From JALQTD01 sp036825655 (GTDB taxonomy: Bacteria; Bacteroidota; Bacteroidia; Flavobacteriales_D; Sanyastnellaceae): a DNA stretch of 9,838 bases. Positions 6,964-9,838 of this stretch are shown here, in pieces. A model generated the notes under the pieces. That model was not told the DNA's origin, did no database searches, and saw only the letters and a program-made list of their open reading frames with translations. The DNA is taken from positions 1-9,838 of the forward strand of contig DAISXU010000082.1 in the NCBI GenBank assembly GCA_036825655.1, written 5' to 3'. The position numbers and the translations under genes are program-made. The number at the start of each line of letters is the position of its first letter. Position 1 is the stretch's first letter.

Positions 6964-8031
6964 ATGCAAGTCCACAACTTTTCAGCAGGCCCCTGTATCC
7001 TTCCAAAGGAGGTCATGCAAGAAGCCGCGGAAGCGGTAAAATCCTTCGGAACAGGAGGTCTATCGTTGATTGAAATGTCCCACCGCAGCAAGGAATTTGT
7101 CGCGGTCATGGACGAGGCACGTTCATTGGCAAAGTCCCTGCTCGGATTGCCTGAGCGGTACGAGGTCCTTTTCTTACAGGGCGGGGCGAGTTTGGGATTC
7201 CTAACAGCAGCTTACAACTTCCTTCCAGAAAATGGATCAGCGTCTTACGTCGACACCGGCACTTGGGCTGCGAAATCCATCAAGGAAGCCAAGCGGCTCG
7301 GGCACATTGACGTAATCGCCTCTGCGAAGGAAAGCAACTACAACCACATCCCTGCATTTCAATCGCCTGCTGAAGGAGCTTACTTGCACATCACTACGAA
7401 CAACACCATTTTCGGTACACAATATGCTGAATTGCCTGAGGCTGGCATTCCATTGGTTGCCGACATGAGTTCGGACATTTTCTCGCGTTCTTTTCGAGCT
7501 GAAGATTACGCACTGATCTACGCTGGGGCCCAAAAGAACATGGGACCCGCTGGCACCGTATTCTACGCAGTGGACACGGAGCGCTTGGGCAAGACAGGCC
7601 GCGACATCCCCGCCTACCTCGATCTCGCCGTTCACCTGGATAAAGAGAGCATGTTCAATACGCCCCCCGTATTCTCCGTTTACGTCACCCTGCTCATGCT
7701 GCGGTGGATTCGGGATAACGGTGGATTGGTCGGCATGCAAAAACGCGCTGCGGACCGCGCGCAAATGATGTATGCAGAAATTGATCGGAATCCCCTTTTC
7801 GTCGGCCACGCCGAAGTTGAAAGCCGTTCTCAGATGAACGCTACCTTCCGGTTGGCGGATGGAGTGGATGGTGCAGCATTTGATGCGCTTTGGAATGAGG
7901 CCGGTATCAGTGGCATCAAGGGCCACCGCAGTGTCGGTGGATACCGTGCTTCCATGTACAATGCCTTGCCATTGGAATCGGTCGAGGCATTGGTTTCAGC
8001 CATGCAACAATTTGAACAACACCACGGATAA
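6964..8031 (+). CDS. serC: Phosphoserine aminotransferase
   Basis: SerC is a cytoplasmic PLP enzyme that transfers the amino group of glutamate to 3-phosphohydroxypyruvate, giving phosphoserine (serine synthesis, step 2). The family also serves in pyridoxine synthesis. The start at 6964 (355 aa) puts the conserved HNFSAGPCILP right at the N-terminus; an in-frame ATG at 6901 would overlap the DUF4476 gene. Family motifs are all present: GGLSLIEMSHRSKEF (31-45), the phosphate-binding FLQGGAS (70-76), Trp101 in DTGTW, TTNNTIFGTQ (145-154), Asp167 in VADMSSDIFSR, and AGAQKNMGP with Lys191 as the predicted PLP-binding lysine. The C-terminal GHRSVGGYRASMYNALP is also typical. It is separated from serA by only 2 bases, so the two are co-transcribed. 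Confidence 0.96.
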   Translation: MQVHNFSAGPCILPKEVMQEAAEAVKSFGTGGLSLIEMSHRSKEFVAVMDEARSLAKSLLGLPERYEVLFLQGGASLGFLTAAYNFLPENGSASYVDTGTWAAKSIKEAKRLGHIDVIASAKESNYNHIPAFQSPAEGAYLHITTNNTIFGTQYAELPEAGIPLVADMSSDIFSRSFRAEDYALIYAGAQKNMGPAGTVFYAVDTERLGKTGRDIPAYLDLAVHLDKESMFNTPPVFSVYVTLLMLRWIRDNGGLVGMQKRAADRAQMMYAEIDRNPLFVGHAEVESRSQMNATFRLADGVDGAAFDALWNEAGISGIKGHRSVGGYRASMYNALPLESVEALVSAMQQFEQHHG

Positions 8032-8033
8032 AC

Positions 8034-8999
8034 ATGAACATCCTCGCGAACGACGGCATCAGCCCCAGCGGGCTCTCCGCATTAAAAGAAGCAGGTCACA
8101 CCATTTACACCGACTTCATCGAAGCCGATGCCTTGGAGGCCTTCATCCATGAACATGCCATTGACGGCATCCTTGTTCGAAGCGCCACACAAGTTCGTCA
8201 AGGGTTGATTGACGCTTGCCCTTCTCTCAAGTTCATCGGGAGAGGCGGAGTGGGAATGGACAACATCGATGTCGAATACGCACGAGGTTTGGGCATCAAC
8301 GTCTTCAACACCCCTGCCTCCAGCAGCCAGAGTGTGGCAGAGCTCGTGATGGGCCACTTGTTTTCGCTCAGCAGGTTCTTGAATGAGAGCTTCGCAGCAA
8401 TGCCCACCGAAGGGCACGTATCATTCAAAGGCCTGAAAAAAGCTTATGGCAAAGGGGTTGAACTGCGTGGAAAGCGCCTGGCCATCATTGGAATGGGTAG
8501 GATTGGTCAGTCCTTGGCAACCTACGCGCTCGGCGCGGGAATGGAGGTAGTCGGTGTCGATCGCGAAGAAGGGAGTTGTCTCGTTTCTTGGAGCATTGGC
8601 GGAAAGGAGGTCAGCGTTACCGTCCCTTTGATTTCCATGGACGAAGCGCTGCGGACGGCCGATGCGATTTCCTTGCACATTCCTGCACAGGCAGGCGGAG
8701 GTGCAGTCATTGGTGAGCGTGAGCTGCAGTCCATGAAAGCTGGTGTGATTTTGGTCAACGCTGCCCGAGGCGGAGTCATCGATGAGGACGCCTTGCTAAC
8801 CGCCTTGGATTCTGGCCACATTCGCGCAGCGGGATTGGACGTGTTCGTGGGAGAACCCGCACCCCGGGCGGACCTTCTTCAGCATCCCCGAGTCGCTGCC
8901 ACGCCGCACATAGGTGCTGCTACGGTTGAAGCCCAAGACAGGATTGGACTTGAAATCGCGCAAATCGTTTCCACCATCGCTGCCGAAGTCAACGCTTGA
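8034..8999 (+). CDS. serA: D-3-phosphoglycerate dehydrogenase, short form without ACT domain
   Basis: This enzyme oxidises 3-phosphoglycerate to 3-phosphohydroxypyruvate with NAD, the first step of serine synthesis. The fold is that of D-2-hydroxyacid dehydrogenases: a split substrate domain (1-100 and about 290-321) around a Rossmann domain with the nucleotide motif GMGRIG (153-158) and the acidic residue of GVDRE (Asp176). Catalytic residues are visible: Arg245 in NAARGGVIDE, Glu274 in VGEP and His292 in TPHIGAAT. Substrate-loop residues VRSATQV (48-54) and GRGGVGMDNID (69-79) are also present. At 321 residues it lacks the C-terminal ACT domain that mediates serine feedback in longer SerA forms, so control must be elsewhere. 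Sequence alone leaves another D-2-hydroxyacid dehydrogenase possible, but the position directly after serC makes SerA much more likely. Confidence 0.92.
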   Translation: MNILANDGISPSGLSALKEAGHTIYTDFIEADALEAFIHEHAIDGILVRSATQVRQGLIDACPSLKFIGRGGVGMDNIDVEYARGLGINVFNTPASSSQSVAELVMGHLFSLSRFLNESFAAMPTEGHVSFKGLKKAYGKGVELRGKRLAIIGMGRIGQSLATYALGAGMEVVGVDREEGSCLVSWSIGGKEVSVTVPLISMDEALRTADAISLHIPAQAGGGAVIGERELQSMKAGVILVNAARGGVIDEDALLTALDSGHIRAAGLDVFVGEPAPRADLLQHPRVAATPHIGAATVEAQDRIGLEIAQIVSTIAAEVNA

Positions 9000-9838
9000 A
9001 CACCTTTCTTCCCTTTCGCATCATTCATCCACCACAGGACAAAGGCCACCTCGTGGCTACCCGTTCCTATGTGACCTATGATGACGGGGAATTGAAGGAC
9101 AAGCTGCTTCGCAATCCCTACTCCTATTTGCATGTCATCAATCCCGATGGGCTCGGCTCCGTTGGAGAAGAACGCGGCACAGTTGGGTATTTTGAATGGG
9201 TGCGCAAAGCATATGGCGAATGGAGGAAACGCGAGTGGCTCATTCGCACTGACGCCCCCACTTACGCCATTTACCGCCAGACCACAGGCACCCATGCCAT
9301 CACCGGGTTGGTTGCACTGATGGACCTGGAAGCATACGGTGACGGCCGATTGCGATTGCACGAACAAACCCTTGAAGCCCGGGAGTCGTTGTTCGCCACG
9401 TTCCTCGACACCGTCGGTTTCAATGCAGAACCCGTCCTGATGGCACGGCCTGCAGGGCACCCCGGCGAAGCGGAATTGGAAGAGCACATTGCAATTCGTA
9501 CGCAGGAACGAGCAGACATGGATTTCACGACCACCGATGGTGTGAGGCACACGGCATGGTGGGTACTCCCCGAGGATGTGGAAGGCGTTTCGGCAGCACT
9601 CAATGCGATTCCTGCCCTGTACCTTGCGGATGGCCACCACCGATCGGCCTCGAGCTACCGAGTAGCCCGTGAACACGAACACGATCCAGGGCGCCAAGGC
9701 CTATTGAGTTTTGTCATTCCAGAGCGGGAATTGGTGATTTTGGGGTACCACCGGGAAGTGAGGGAATTGCCGGCACCGCCTGCAGACTGGCTACCTAAAA
9801 TCGCGGATCACCCAGAAGTGGCCTCCATAGAACCCTGC
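8996..9838 (+). CDS. DUF1015 family protein (3' end outside window)
   Basis: An open frame of 281 codons runs to the right edge without a stop. I place the start at TTG 8996, which shares TG and the following A with the serA stop (TTGA overlap). It gives (M)NTFLPFRIIHPPQDKGHLV, fitting the PF-R--P--DK--LVA-RSY beginning typical of DUF1015. A GTG at 9053 is possible but would remove that conserved head. Further family marks are NPYSYLHVINP (40-50), the HEQTLEARE motif (122-130) and LADGHHRSASSY (210-221). Full-length members are about 400 residues, so roughly the last quarter to third is missing. DUF1015 genes commonly sit with serC and serA in Bacteroidota and some anaerobes, which suggests a task in serine metabolism. 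I recall, without being able to verify it, a report of serine kinase activity for a member of this family. No signal peptide; probably cytoplasmic. Confidence 0.88.
   Translation, partial: MNTFLPFRIIHPPQDKGHLVATRSYVTYDDGELKDKLLRNPYSYLHVINPDGLGSVGEERGTVGYFEWVRKAYGEWRKREWLIRTDAPTYAIYRQTTGTHAITGLVALMDLEAYGDGRLRLHEQTLEARESLFATFLDTVGFNAEPVLMARPAGHPGEAELEEHIAIRTQERADMDFTTTDGVRHTAWWVLPEDVEGVSAALNAIPALYLADGHHRSASSYRVAREHEHDPGRQGLLSFVIPERELVILGYHREVRELPAPPADWLPKIADHPEVASIEPC

Noticed and set aside
8879..9697. 272-codon minus-strand open frame over the serA end and the DUF1015 gene
   Set aside because: The plus strand carries an uninterrupted frame with DUF1015 motifs from 8996 to the edge; the minus frame is antisense noise despite its length.

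Overview
The window looks like an ordinary chromosomal stretch of a Bacteroidota bacterium, plausibly Flavobacteriales-like, with moderately high GC (mid-50s percent by eye). Three things point there: protein families typical of the phylum (DUF5916, DUF4476, large LytM/M23 peptidases, a coiled-coil gene in front of zapA and rny), start codons almost without Shine-Dalgarno sequences, and promoter boxes of the Bacteroidota -7 type (TAnnTTTG) just upstream of several genes. No rRNA, tRNA, CRISPR array, insertion sequence or phage gene was seen.

Layout. Positions 1-690 (+) hold the C-terminal end of a DUF5916 outer-membrane-type protein that starts left of the window. It converges with no spacer on a secreted M23 peptidase gene (691-2418, -). 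From a roughly 100-base divergent promoter region (2419-2519), a tight four-gene + strand run begins: a small coiled-coil protein (2520-2885), zapA (2889-3185), rny for ribonuclease Y (3195-4736) and a Wzx/MOP-type polysaccharide flippase (4738-6240). Gaps inside this run are 3, 9 and 1 bases, so it is probably one operon. A secreted DUF4476 protein (6276-6914) follows with its own promoter-like box. Then comes a serine-biosynthesis cluster: serC (6964-8031), a short serA (8034-8999) and a DUF1015 gene that begins at a TTG overlapping the serA stop codon and runs off the right edge (8996-9838).

How the genes fit together. The 2.5-6.2 kb block combines cell division (ZapA and its coiled-coil neighbour), membrane-anchored RNA turnover (RNase Y) and export of a surface polysaccharide precursor. 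The divergent M23 peptidase adds cell-wall remodelling. The 7-9.8 kb block makes phosphoserine from 3-phosphoglycerate: SerA oxidises it and SerC transaminates the product. The DUF1015 protein is translationally coupled to these two and may act on the remaining phosphoserine/serine step.

I found no convincing undescribed system. The points most worth a second look are the role of DUF1015, the very short or absent leaders in front of the DUF4476 gene and serC, the coiled-coil partner of zapA, and the zero-gap convergent junction with two hairpins.
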